64,000 bases of DNA from assembly GCF_009753715.1 (NCBI RefSeq), contig NZ_WQMS01000008.1, positions 133,432-197,431 on the forward strand, written 5' to 3'. A model generated the notes under the pieces. That model was not told the DNA's origin. It was given only the letters and a program-made list of their open reading frames with translations, and did no database searches. Below, piece by piece: positions 27,631 to 34,923 of this stretch (its first letter is position 1; each line of letters opens with the position of its first letter). Source of the stretch: Sphingomonas horti. GTDB lineage: Bacteria > Pseudomonadota > Alphaproteobacteria > Sphingomonadales > Sphingomonadaceae. The position numbers and the translations under genes were made by a program.

Positions 27631-27749
27631 TAAGGGCGGAATTGCGTCAGGCGCGCAAAGCGTCAGTTTTGATTAGGAATTGCGGGTCTACTATGCTTTT
27701 CCTTCGTTGGAAGCGAAGGAAACGCCCCGGGAAGGCTCCAGCGATTCCG

Positions 27750-27780
27750 AGCCCCAGACGCCAAGCGTCTGGGGCTTTCT
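27750..27780 (+). terminator. Terminator after the transposase gene
   Basis: AGCCCCAGACG and CGTCTGGGGCT form an 11-bp perfect stem with the loop CCAAG, followed by TTCT. It overlaps the last bases of the convergent passenger gene, so it separates the two halves of the element. Confidence 0.7.
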
Positions 27781-28192
27781 AGTTCACCCGCAGACTGCTC
27801 GCTACCTCTGTCACACGCTGCTCGACCCGATCCTTGGCATATCGAATGTCATAGTATCGGTCACCATCGCGAAGTAGTGCGCCGTCTGCTTTTAGCCTCG
27901 ATAGTAGCGAAGTAACTGTGGCCGGTGCCACGTTAGGAGACTCCACTTTGGCCAGTGCCACTACTTCGGCGGCCGTGGCGCCAAGGAAGCCAGCGCGCTG
28001 CATGATATCAAGAACAAGTGGCTTAACGTTTGTAAGACGCTTCTTAGCGCTGGGCTCCTCCATCTTCTCCCCAGAGAAAGCGGCCTGAATCCTAACAAGG
28101 GCCGCCTCCTCTACGCGGAGTCGCTCGATTTCCGTTCGGATACGAGCGAGCTCCTGTGCTAATGTTTCTAGCATGTCGCTCGCTTTCGCCAT
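27779..28192 (-). CDS. Passenger protein: coiled coil plus winged-helix-like domain
   Basis: A 137-residue protein inside the mobile element. Residues about 5-45 look like a coiled coil (LAQELARIRTEIERLRVEE), and the C-terminal part resembles a winged helix-turn-helix (ATAAEVVALAKVE, then PATVTSLLSRLKADGALLRDG and YYDIRY). The ATG at 28192 is chosen because AGAGGA lies six bases upstream. The longer frame would run into the tRNA. The tRNA gene lies 31 bases upstream on the same strand, so both may come from one transcript. A regulator of the element is the likeliest role, by inference. Confidence 0.7.
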   Translation of the reverse strand: MAKASDMLETLAQELARIRTEIERLRVEEAALVRIQAAFSGEKMEEPSAKKRLTNVKPLVLDIMQRAGFLGATAAEVVALAKVESPNVAPATVTSLLSRLKADGALLRDGDRYYDIRYAKDRVEQRVTEVASSLRVN

Positions 28193-28223
28193 GTCTGATC
28201 CTCTTGGTTGCGAAGGAAAGCCG

Positions 28224-28308
28224 TACCCCCGACAGGACTCGAACCTGCACGCCCCGGGAAGGACTTCGGTTTTAAAGACCGCTGCGTCTACCATTCCGCC
28301 ACGGGGGC
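28224..28308 (-). tRNA. Class II (leucine-like) tRNA with apparent UUA anticodon, on a mobile element
   Basis: The reverse strand folds as a full cloverleaf. The acceptor is GCCCCCG with CGGGGGT (G1-U72 wobble), the D arm is GCG/CGC with GGTAGA, the T arm is GCAGG/CCTGT, A73 is present, and a long variable arm pairs GTCC/GGGC. The anticodon stem CGGT/ACCG encloses a seven-base loop CTTTAAA, giving anticodon UUA, which would read the stop codon UAA. The outermost stem pair is a G-A mismatch. No CCA is encoded (CGG follows). Resemblance to tRNA-Leu(UAA) sequences makes a shifted or decaying leucine tRNA the main alternative. Confidence 0.8.
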
Positions 28309-28375
28309 ACAGGCAGGGTGTGACTCGTTTTGCGCCGGTTTGCGAGTCGGGAATGGCGCAACGTACGCAAAATGA

Positions 28376-28424
28376 TGTGGATAACCCTGTGCGGGAGATT
28401 CTGTGTGGATAAGGCTGTGAATAG
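28376..28424 (+). promoter_or_regulatory. Cluster of DnaA-box-like sequences
   Basis: TGTGGATAA occurs at 28376-28384 and again at 28404-28412, and TGTGAATAG at 28416-28424. The first two match the consensus DnaA box TTATNCACA on the reverse strand. They overlap the start of the small acidic gene. This may link element activity to replication, or could be chance within a short region. Confidence 0.45.
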
Positions 28425-28548
28425 CGGGGGTCAGCTCGACAAGTTCAAGGAAGCCGCTCGCCAGCTAGAGACGGACGACGATCCGGAGCGCTTCAAGGAC
28501 AGGCTCAAGAAGCTGGTGAAGCATAAGCCGGTGGAGAAGCCGGAGTGA
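28405..28548 (+). CDS. Small charged passenger protein (47 residues)
   Basis: GTG at 28405 has GGGAGA upstream at good spacing and opens a 47-residue hydrophilic protein with LDKFKEAARQLETDDDPERF and a lysine-rich C-terminus. It has no cysteines or hydrophobic helix and looks like a small helical protein. Its stop overlaps the start of the next small frame (GTGA), which supports real translation. Function is unknown; it travels with the element. Confidence 0.55.
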   Translation: MDKAVNSGGQLDKFKEAARQLETDDDPERFKDRLKKLVKHKPVEKPE

Positions 28549-28679
28549 GCACGTTCGAGCTTCTGATTGCCGGATCGCTTGTCACCATTGCGGCTAGTCA
28601 CCTGGCTATCGCCGGCAGGCTTGCCGCGCTCCAGCGTGATATTGCTGAAATCTGGAAGCGCATGCCACGCATAGATTAG
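28545..28679 (+). CDS. Small single-pass membrane passenger protein (44 residues)
   Basis: GTG at 28545 overlaps the preceding stop codon. The product starts VSTFELLIAGSLVTIAASHL, a single hydrophobic helix, followed by a short charged tail ending WKRMPRID. Coupled start, membrane helix and compact spacing suggest a genuine gene. No homologous family is recognised by eye. Confidence 0.5.
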   Translation: MSTFELLIAGSLVTIAASHLAIAGRLAALQRDIAEIWKRMPRID

Positions 28680-28720
28680 TGGGCTGTCCTACATACCCGC
28701 CGCTGTGCTTACGGTCGCGC

Positions 28721-28846
28721 ATGGATCGAGAGCCGGATTGGAAAGCGCGCGCGGTTGCGCTGGAGTGGTGGACGGCCACGGCGATCGTCGCGGGAGCGTT
28801 GATCTATGGGGTCGTTTCAGCAGCCATCGCGCTGTTGGGTGTGTAA
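28721..28846 (+). CDS. Small membrane passenger protein (41 residues) ending in the right inverted repeat
   Basis: ATG at 28721 opens MDREPDWKARAVALEWW followed by one hydrophobic helix (TATAIVAGALIYGVVSAAIA). The TAA stop at 28844-28846 lies inside the terminal inverted repeat. The frame is short and no strong ribosome site is evident, so expression is unproven. Confidence 0.4.
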   Translation: MDREPDWKARAVALEWWTATAIVAGALIYGVVSAAIALLGV

Positions 28847-28860
28847 ACTACATAAACGCC

Positions 28861-28868
28861 ACTAGATC
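28861..28868. repeat. Right target-site duplication of the IS1595-family element
   Basis: ACTAGATC, identical to 26601-26608, directly following the right inverted repeat. Confidence 0.88.
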
Positions 28869-28913
28869 AGCACGCTCGGAAACTGTGATTCGACGGGGCG
28901 GCGGAGCCTCCCA

Positions 28914-29177
28914 TCAGAGCAGGCGGTGGATCGGCGTCCAAAGCAGGAGCACGCACCCGATCGCCGCAAAGGTGACGAGCGCCCAGAACTCCCTGGGCTC
29001 GTCGTGCCGCGCGAATGCCAGCGGGCTGCCGTCGCCGAAGCCGGAAGGCCACAGCGTCGCGGTGGACGTCCGCAGCGTGCGGACGAGCCAGGCGAACAGG
29101 GCGATCGCGAAGCCGACCGGCATGATCAAGGGTTCGGCCCACCGCAGGGTCTGGAGAAGCTGTTCGACCGCGCCCAC
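28914..29177 (-). CDS. Small membrane protein beside the GTA portal gene
   Basis: An 87-residue protein with two hydrophobic helices (LIMPVGFAIALFAWLVRTL and FWALVTFAAIGCVLLLW). It is divergent from the portal gene, 50 bp away, in the place where the R. capsulatus GTA cluster has its terminase. No family is recognised. It could be a host gene at the cluster border. Confidence 0.5.
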   Translation of the reverse strand: MGAVEQLLQTLRWAEPLIMPVGFAIALFAWLVRTLRTSTATLWPSGFGDGSPLAFARHDEPREFWALVTFAAIGCVLLLWTPIHRLL

Positions 29178-29227
29178 GCCGCGAGACTAGCGGCCTCGCG
29201 AAGCAACGCAAGAACCGGGGAGACGGC

Positions 29228-30355
29228 ATGAAATGGTTCGGGAAGAAGGCCGCGCGCGGCAGTGCGCGGCCGGCGCTGGCGCGCGGGTTCGGGATGGCGT
29301 TCGGGAGCGGCGAATGGCCGCGATCCTATGAAGCGCAGGTGCGCGATGCCTATGCCCTGAACCCGGTGGCGCAACGGGCGGTGCGGCTGGTGGCGGAAAG
29401 CGTCGGTTCGGCGCCGATCGCCTGTTCCGAACCCGAGGTGGCGCGGCTGATCGCGGCGCAGTCGGGCGGCCAAGGACTGGTCGAGACGGTCGCATCGCAC
29501 CTGCTGCTGCAAGGAAATGCCTATGTGGAGGTGCTGACGGGCCGGTCCCTGGATACGCGCCTCTCGACTTCGCTCGCAGCGAACGGAGAAGAAGTAGCCG
29601 AACTCTTTGCCTTGCGGCCAGATCGGGTCTCGATCGAGGCGGACGTGCGCGGGTGGCCAGGCGCCTATCTGTACCGCGTCGGCGAGGTGACGCAGCGAGT
29701 CGAGCCGGAGCGGCTGGTGCATGTGCGGACGTTTCACCCGACCGACGATCATTACGGGCTCGGCTGCCTCGGCGCCGCGGCGGGCGCCGTGGCGATCCAC
29801 AACGCGGCGACGCGGTGGAACAAGGGATTGCTGGACAATGCGGCGCGGCCGAGCGGGGCGCTGGTGTACGAGCCGCAGGACGGGTCCAATCTCTCGCCGG
29901 AGCAGTTCGAGCGGCTGAAGGCGGAGCTGGAAGCGAGCTTCCAGGGCGCGGGCAATGCGGGCCGGCCATTGCTGCTGGACGGCGGTCTTCGATGGCAGGC
30001 GCTGAGCCTGACGCCCGCGGACATGGATTTCGTGTCGCTCAAAGCGGCCGCCGCGCGCGAGATCGCGCTGGCATTCGGCGTGCCGCCGATGCTGCTCGGC
30101 CTGCCCGGCGACAACACATACGCGAATTATCGCGAGGCGAACCGGTCGCTGTGGCGGCTGACGATCCTGCCGCTCGCCGCCAAGATTTACGGCGCGCTGG
30201 CGCAGGGACTGGCGCCGTGGTGGCCGGGCGTGACGGTCGCCGTCGATGTCGACCGGGTCCCCGAGCTGAGCGAGGATCGGGAGCGGCTGTGGGCGATGGT
30301 GTCGGGCGCGGATTTCCTGTCGCCCGAGGAAAAGCGGACGACGGTGGGATTGTAG
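29228..30355 (+). CDS. GTA/phage portal protein (HK97 family)
   Basis: Dodecameric channel at the capsid vertex through which DNA enters and leaves, 375 residues. Typical portal motifs are visible: NPVAQRAVRLVAESVGSAP near the start, NAATRWNKGLLDNAARPSG in the middle, and FGVPPMLLGLPGDNTYANYREA toward the end. It is the first gene of a rightward series matching gene 3 onward of the Rhodobacter capsulatus GTA. No terminase gene lies upstream, which is unusual for such clusters. Confidence 0.93.
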   Translation: MKWFGKKAARGSARPALARGFGMAFGSGEWPRSYEAQVRDAYALNPVAQRAVRLVAESVGSAPIACSEPEVARLIAAQSGGQGLVETVASHLLLQGNAYVEVLTGRSLDTRLSTSLAANGEEVAELFALRPDRVSIEADVRGWPGAYLYRVGEVTQRVEPERLVHVRTFHPTDDHYGLGCLGAAAGAVAIHNAATRWNKGLLDNAARPSGALVYEPQDGSNLSPEQFERLKAELEASFQGAGNAGRPLLLDGGLRWQALSLTPADMDFVSLKAAAAREIALAFGVPPMLLGLPGDNTYANYREANRSLWRLTILPLAAKIYGALAQGLAPWWPGVTVAVDVDRVPELSEDRERLWAMVSGADFLSPEEKRTTVGL

Positions 30356-30411
30356 TTCGCGCGAAGACGCGAAGAGTGATCGGTTCGCGCGAACCAGATG
30401 GAGACAGGCTG

Positions 30412-30720
30412 ATGTCTCAGGACACGATGCTCGCTGCGCTGCTGGCGCAGGCGGAGAGCGAAGGCGCCTTGCGCGCGACGCTGCGCGGGCTGGTCGAGGA
30501 GGCGTCGGAGCTCGGGGCGCGGCGGGCGCTCGCGTCGCTGGGGCTGGAGGATGCCGCCGCGGGCAAGGACATGCGCGAGCTGCGCGACCTGCTGGGCGCC
30601 TGGCGTGACGCCAAGAAGTCGGCGGTGCAGGCGGTCGCGGGCTGGTTCGTGCGGCTGCTGCTGGCGCTGATGGTGGTCGGGATCTCGGTGAAGACCGGCC
30701 TGTGGGCGCGGCTTTCGTGA
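30412..30720 (+). CDS. Small GTA cluster protein with C-terminal membrane helix (DUF6127-like)
   Basis: A 102-residue protein starting MSQDTMLAALLAQAESEG with an amphipathic helical middle and one hydrophobic helix near the end (WFVRLLLALMVVGISVKTG). The position between portal and protease matches gene 3.5 of the R. capsulatus GTA, where related sphingomonad proteins also occur. Its stop overlaps the start of the protease gene (TGATG). Confidence 0.7.
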   Translation: MSQDTMLAALLAQAESEGALRATLRGLVEEASELGARRALASLGLEDAAAGKDMRELRDLLGAWRDAKKSAVQAVAGWFVRLLLALMVVGISVKTGLWARLS

Positions 30721-31073
30721 TGCGGTTCGCGGGCTATGCGGCCGTGTTCGACCGGCCCGATCGCGGCGGCGACGTGATCCGGGCGGGAGCATTCGCTTCC
30801 GCGCGCGGCGCGGTGCCGCTGCTGTGGGAGCATGGCGGGCCGGCGGGCTCGGTCGAGCGGATCGAGGAGGATGCGCGCGGGCTGCGCGTGATCGGGGCCG
30901 CCGAACGCGAGCTTCGGCCCGGCATGGGCTTGTCGATCGGGTACCGGGTCCGGGCTGCACGCGACCTGCCGCGCGGACGCGAGCTGCTCGACCTGGAGCT
31001 GCTGGAAGTGAGCCTGGTGCGGTTCCCGATGCAGCCGCTGGCGCGGGTGCTTGCGGTGGAGGCGCGGCGCTGA
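30720..31073 (+). CDS. HK97-type prohead protease (short form)
   Basis: Capsid maturation protease of 117 residues. Family features include the opening FAGYAAVFDRPDRGGDVI, the catalytic-type histidine in PLLWEHGGPAGSV, and the serine region GMGLSIGYRV followed by LLEVSLVRFPMQP. It is much shorter than phage U35 proteases, as is common in GTA clusters. ATG at 30720 overlaps the preceding stop. Confidence 0.88.
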   Translation: MRFAGYAAVFDRPDRGGDVIRAGAFASARGAVPLLWEHGGPAGSVERIEEDARGLRVIGAAERELRPGMGLSIGYRVRAARDLPRGRELLDLELLEVSLVRFPMQPLARVLAVEARR

Positions 31074-31094
31074 CGCGCCGCACCCCTCACCCCG

Positions 31095-31143
31095 CTCAGC
31101 TTCGCTGAGTCGCCCTCTCCCGCAAAGGGAGAGGGGCATTTTT
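31095..31143 (+). terminator. Two hairpins with a T run before the capsid gene
   Basis: CTCAGC-TTC-GCTGAG at 31095-31109 is followed by CCCTCTCCC/GGGAGAGGG at 31113-31135 and then GCATTTTTG. The second could work as an intrinsic terminator or attenuator inside the GTA operon, 17 bases before the capsid ATG. It resembles the repeat at 11001-11024. Confidence 0.5.
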
Positions 31144-31159
31144 GAAGCAGGAGAAAGCG

Positions 31160-32218
31160 ATGGAACAGGTGACGGGCTCGCTGGAGGCGAGTTTCGAGAC
31201 GGTGACGCATGCGCCGGCTATGGAGCGGCCGGCCTTGTCGGGGGCGCGCGTGAGCGGCTCTCGGGAAGCGTTCGTCGACGGGTATCTGCGGCGCGGCTCC
31301 GAAATCGAGCTGAAGAGCTTTACCGGCGCGGTCGCCGGCGACGGCGGCTATGCGGTGCCGAAGGAGATCGACGCGGTCATCGACCGGACACTGACGGCGA
31401 TCTCGCCGATCCGCCGGATCGCTAATGTGGTTCGTGTCGGCTCCGCCGGCTATCGCAAACTGGTGACGACCGGCGGCACGCCTTCGGGCTGGGCGTCGGA
31501 GACCGGGACGCGGGCGGAGACGGCGACGCCGAGCTTCAAGGAAATCGCGCCGCCGATGGGCGAGTTGTTCGCCAACCCGGCCGCGAGCCAGGCGATGCTG
31601 GACGATGCGGCGTTCGACGTCGAGGGCTGGCTGGCGGGCGAGATCGCGACCGAGTTCGCGCGCGCCGAGGGGGCGGCGTTTGTCTCCGGCGATGGCGTGA
31701 ACAAGCCCATGGGTTTCCTGACCGGCACGCCGACCGATGAGCCGGACGACGAGCGGGCGTTCGGGACGCTTCAGTATCTGGCGACCGGCGCTGCCGGTGC
31801 GTTCCCGGCGTCGAGCCCGCAGGACAAATTGATCGACCTGATCCAGTCGCTACGCACGCCTTATCGGCAGGGCGCCGCGTTCGTGATGAACTCGGCGACG
31901 CTGGCGCGCATCCGCAAGTTCAAGACCGCGGACGGCGCCTTTCTGTGGCAGCCGGCGATGGCGAGCGGCCAGCCGGACACGCTGCTCGGCTATCCGGTCG
32001 TGGAGGCCGAGGACATGCCGGACATCGCCGCCGACAGCTTCTCGATCGCGTTCGGCAATTTCCGTGCCGGCTATCTGATCGCGGAGCGGAGCGAGACGAG
32101 CATCCTGCGCGATCCGTTCACCCACAAGCCGTTCGTCCATTTCTACGCGGTCAAGCGGATCGGCGGCGCGGTGACCAACGCCGAAGCGATCAAGCTGCTG
32201 AAGTTCGCCGCGAGCTGA
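31160..32218 (+). CDS. GTA/phage major capsid protein (HK97 family)
   Basis: A 352-residue HK97-fold capsid protein. The N-terminal scaffolding-like region is followed by RRGSEIELKSF and GGYAVPKEIDAVIDRTL, then characteristic FVSGDGVNKPMGFL and MNSATLARIRKFK, and the C-terminal FGNFRAGYLIAER. Order after the protease matches GTA gene 5. ATG at 31160 is used because AGGAG lies seven bases upstream; the TTG at 31142 is less likely. Confidence 0.95.
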   Translation: MEQVTGSLEASFETVTHAPAMERPALSGARVSGSREAFVDGYLRRGSEIELKSFTGAVAGDGGYAVPKEIDAVIDRTLTAISPIRRIANVVRVGSAGYRKLVTTGGTPSGWASETGTRAETATPSFKEIAPPMGELFANPAASQAMLDDAAFDVEGWLAGEIATEFARAEGAAFVSGDGVNKPMGFLTGTPTDEPDDERAFGTLQYLATGAAGAFPASSPQDKLIDLIQSLRTPYRQGAAFVMNSATLARIRKFKTADGAFLWQPAMASGQPDTLLGYPVVEAEDMPDIAADSFSIAFGNFRAGYLIAERSETSILRDPFTHKPFVHFYAVKRIGGAVTNAEAIKLLKFAAS

Positions 32219-32219
32219 C

Positions 32220-32284
32220 AAGCCCCACCTCCGGCCCCTGCTCCTTCGACCTGGCTCAGCACAGGCCTGAAGGGGAGGGGCTTT
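32220..32284 (+). terminator. Long hairpin between capsid and spike genes
   Basis: AAGCCCC at 32220-32226 pairs with GGGGCTT at 32277-32283, enclosing a CCTTCGACCTGGCTCAGCAC stretch typical of dispersed repeats. It could lower transcription between the capsid and the spike genes, but the stem is imperfect. Confidence 0.4.
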
Positions 32285-32305
32285 GCACCTGTCGAGGAGA
32301 TCATC

Positions 32306-32572
32306 ATGTCCGATCCGTTTTCCGGGCTGGTCGACGGCGTGTCGGCGCCGGCGACGCGCGGTGTCGCGGTCAGCCCGCACGACAGCAATCCGCTTGCCGA
32401 GATGCCGAAGGCATTGTTCATCGGCACGGCCGGCGACCTGGTCGCGCGAGGCATCAACGACGGCGCCGACGTGACATTCAGGAACCTGGCGGCGGGGTCG
32501 GTGCTGCCGTTCCGCGCGCGTTTCGTGCGGGCGACCGGCACCACGGCCGCCGACATCGTGGCGCTGTACTGA
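32306..32572 (+). CDS. Head spike base protein (Rcc01079-like)
   Basis: An 88-residue protein with the pattern of the spike base family: SAPATRGVAVSPHDSNPL, KALFIGTAGDLVARG, DVTFRNLAAGSVLPFRARFV and ATGTTAADIVALY. In R. capsulatus the homologue is encoded away from the GTA cluster and forms the base of capsid head spikes that bind host capsule. Here it sits directly after the capsid gene with a GAGGAG ribosome site, and its stop overlaps the next gene. Confidence 0.8.
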   Translation: MSDPFSGLVDGVSAPATRGVAVSPHDSNPLAEMPKALFIGTAGDLVARGINDGADVTFRNLAAGSVLPFRARFVRATGTTAADIVALY

Positions 32573-34887
32573 TGGGGATCTTCGGTTTCGCGACGGACCT
32601 CGCGGTGCGGCAGCGACGGGTGAGCGCACCTGCCGCGCCGGCCGCGGCGATCACGTCGCTGGAGGTTCTGGGCGCGGCCGTCCTGCCCGATGGGGCGGAC
32701 GCCGCGATCCCGAACGGCTGGGTCGCGAAAGCGACGTTGCCGGATGACGGCGTATCAGCCTTCGACCCGAAGAAGATCAGCCTGACGGTCACCGATCCGG
32801 GCTTCGACACGGCGGGCAATGCGACGGTCGTGACGCGCACGATCACCGGCACCGAGATCGTCCGCAAGCAGTATCCGAACCAGGGGCAGCGGCTGAACTC
32901 GGCACCTGGCGGTATCGGCACGCCGCGCACCGTCTATTTCGCGCTGTCGGAAGAAGTGTTCGCTGGATCGACGATCACCGCCGCCAATGCCGCCGCCGGC
33001 TATTATGGCGGCGCGGCGGCCGGATCGATTGCGGGGATCGTCAACTCGTCGTCGCTCGCCTATCCGGTGCCGCTGTTCGCCTGGCTGCAGCCGCAGCACG
33101 AGCGGGCGACGGGGGCAAGCTTTGCCGTCGAGGCGGCCTGTTATCACCGCCACGCGATGAACGGGCAGCAGGTCGCCTGCATCGAGTTCTACGGCCGCGA
33201 TGCGGCGGGCGGCAACCTGACCGCGGTGCAGCGCGCGTCGCTGCCGGCGCTCTCCGCCTTCCAGACGGCGGGCCCGATCGTCGAGGCATGGAAGGCGACG
33301 ATCCCGCTGGCGACGCTGCCGCAGGGCGATCTGTGCCAGGCGATCGCGGTGGTGAAGCCGTGGATCGGCCCGGCCTTCGACCTGTCGGTGGCGGGAACCG
33401 GCGTCTATGGCACGCTCACCGCCGGCACGCCCGTCGACACGGCCCAGCCGGAGACGCCGCTGCGCTTCCTGTGCGACAAGACGGGCGGCTATGGCGGGCT
33501 GCAGGCATGGGTGAAGGCCGGGGCGTCGGGTGGCGCGGTCGGCTCAAGCGCGACGCCGTTTGCGACCGTGCAGGCGGCGCTTGCCGCGCTCGCCACCGCC
33601 AACGGCAGCGGCAAGGGCCATGCCGACCATAGCGGCTCGACGATCTTCCTGATGGACAATGGGGGAGCCGCCGTCGATCACGCGATCGGCGCCACCAGCG
33701 CGACGGCGGCGGGCAAATGCTGGACCGATATCAAGGTCGATCCGGCCGCCACCGGGCAGGTGCGCGCGACCGTCGCCGGGCTGGTCGCGACCGCCGACCT
33801 GCTGCGCTTCTTCGTGCCGTTCTTCGTTAACGCCACCGGCAACAACACGCTGGACGGCGGCAGCAGCGCGAACGTCAAGCGGATCGCGTTCGAGGGCGCG
33901 GCGCTCAGCTATGGCGCGAGCCTGCCCGCCCAGGGCCTGACCTTCCGCTTCGGCATGGGCTATTGGCGCAACTGCACGCTTACCAATGCCTTTACCCCCT
34001 TCGGCACTTTCAGCGGCCACCGCAACGCGGCGGCGCTGGTGCTCGGCTGCACCGGCAACCTGGTCTCGACCGGTGCCGGCGCCACGCCTTACGCCTTTAT
34101 CGGCAACGCGATCGACGGGCTGCGGATCGACGACGTGGCGGCGGCCGATGCCAATGCCTTCCCGCAGGACGGGATGATCATCGCCAATAATGTGCTGACG
34201 CGCATGGCCGGCGTATTCAAGATCGCGACCCAGCGGTCGATCGCCGGCGCGGCGCGCGTGCAGAACGTGCTGGAGACGGCGGCCGGCTATCCGGCGGGCG
34301 GCGAGGCGGCGAACATCGCCGCCGGCGGCACCGCCGCCGTTTCCAACATCGTCTCGATGCACAACACCGTGCCCGGCGTCGGCGTCGGCAGCTCCAACCA
34401 GGCGCGGCAGCTCGGCGTCTATGCCGATACGGCAGGCACCGTCGGCGTGCAGCGGCAGATGGTCGAGCGGTTCGAGCTGCTGCACCAGCGCAACTGCAAG
34501 GTCGACACCTTCACGGTCAACACGACCGCGACCGGGCGGACCGGCCCCTGGCGCTATCGCTATGGCGTCGGGCTGCTCGGCAACGTCGTCGTCACCGGCG
34601 ATGCCTCCAGCGGCCTCGCGACCGTGGCCGACCCGAGCGGCAACAACTGGTCGGGCGAGTATCTGGAGCCGGGCAGCAGCTGGACCGCGGGCGAGGCGAA
34701 CGTGGTGTTCGTCGACAACAAGTCAGGGTCGGCGGGTGCCGGCGGGGGGAATTACGCGCTGAGCGGGGCGGCGAACGCTGCCTATGGGCGCGTGCCGGCA
34801 GGGCAAAGTGCGCTGCGGTACGACCTGGCCGGCAGAGCGAGGCTGAACGACGGCACGGGCGCAGCCGGTGCCTATGAGCGGGACTGA
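32572..34887 (+). CDS. Large spike or fibre protein (candidate GTA receptor-binding protein)
   Basis: A 771-residue protein translated from an ATG overlapping the spike base stop (TGATG). The N-terminal part (about 1-290) is beta-rich. The middle and C-terminal parts consist of short repetitive strands rich in G, A, N and T, with phrases such as GNNTLDGGSSANVKRIAF and MIIANNVLTRMAGVFKIA that look like a right-handed beta-helix. This architecture is typical of phage fibres and tailspikes. Its pairing with the spike base suggests it forms the outer part of the head spike that recognises the recipient cell surface. Confidence 0.72.
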   Translation: MGIFGFATDLAVRQRRVSAPAAPAAAITSLEVLGAAVLPDGADAAIPNGWVAKATLPDDGVSAFDPKKISLTVTDPGFDTAGNATVVTRTITGTEIVRKQYPNQGQRLNSAPGGIGTPRTVYFALSEEVFAGSTITAANAAAGYYGGAAAGSIAGIVNSSSLAYPVPLFAWLQPQHERATGASFAVEAACYHRHAMNGQQVACIEFYGRDAAGGNLTAVQRASLPALSAFQTAGPIVEAWKATIPLATLPQGDLCQAIAVVKPWIGPAFDLSVAGTGVYGTLTAGTPVDTAQPETPLRFLCDKTGGYGGLQAWVKAGASGGAVGSSATPFATVQAALAALATANGSGKGHADHSGSTIFLMDNGGAAVDHAIGATSATAAGKCWTDIKVDPAATGQVRATVAGLVATADLLRFFVPFFVNATGNNTLDGGSSANVKRIAFEGAALSYGASLPAQGLTFRFGMGYWRNCTLTNAFTPFGTFSGHRNAAALVLGCTGNLVSTGAGATPYAFIGNAIDGLRIDDVAAADANAFPQDGMIIANNVLTRMAGVFKIATQRSIAGAARVQNVLETAAGYPAGGEAANIAAGGTAAVSNIVSMHNTVPGVGVGSSNQARQLGVYADTAGTVGVQRQMVERFELLHQRNCKVDTFTVNTTATGRTGPWRYRYGVGLLGNVVVTGDASSGLATVADPSGNNWSGEYLEPGSSWTAGEANVVFVDNKSGSAGAGGGNYALSGAANAAYGRVPAGQSALRYDLAGRARLNDGTGAAGAYERD

Positions 34888-34923
34888 GTGCGGACGATCC
34901 GCGGCTCAAGGGGAGACAGGCAG

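Larger units (their letters stand above)
26609..28860 (+). mobile_element. IS1595-family element with passenger genes, 2252 bp
   Basis: Terminal inverted repeats of 25 bp lie at 26609-26633 and 28836-28860 and match at 22 positions; the shared core is TATGTAGTTTACA. They are bounded by an exact 8-bp direct repeat ACTAGATC. Inside are an IS1595-type transposase, a passenger helix-turn-helix-like protein, a class II tRNA, a DnaA-box-like cluster and three small reading frames, the last of which stops within the right inverted repeat. Members of the IS1595 family are known to carry passenger genes. The intact duplication indicates a simple insertion, apparently complete and possibly still mobile. 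Confidence 0.9.
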
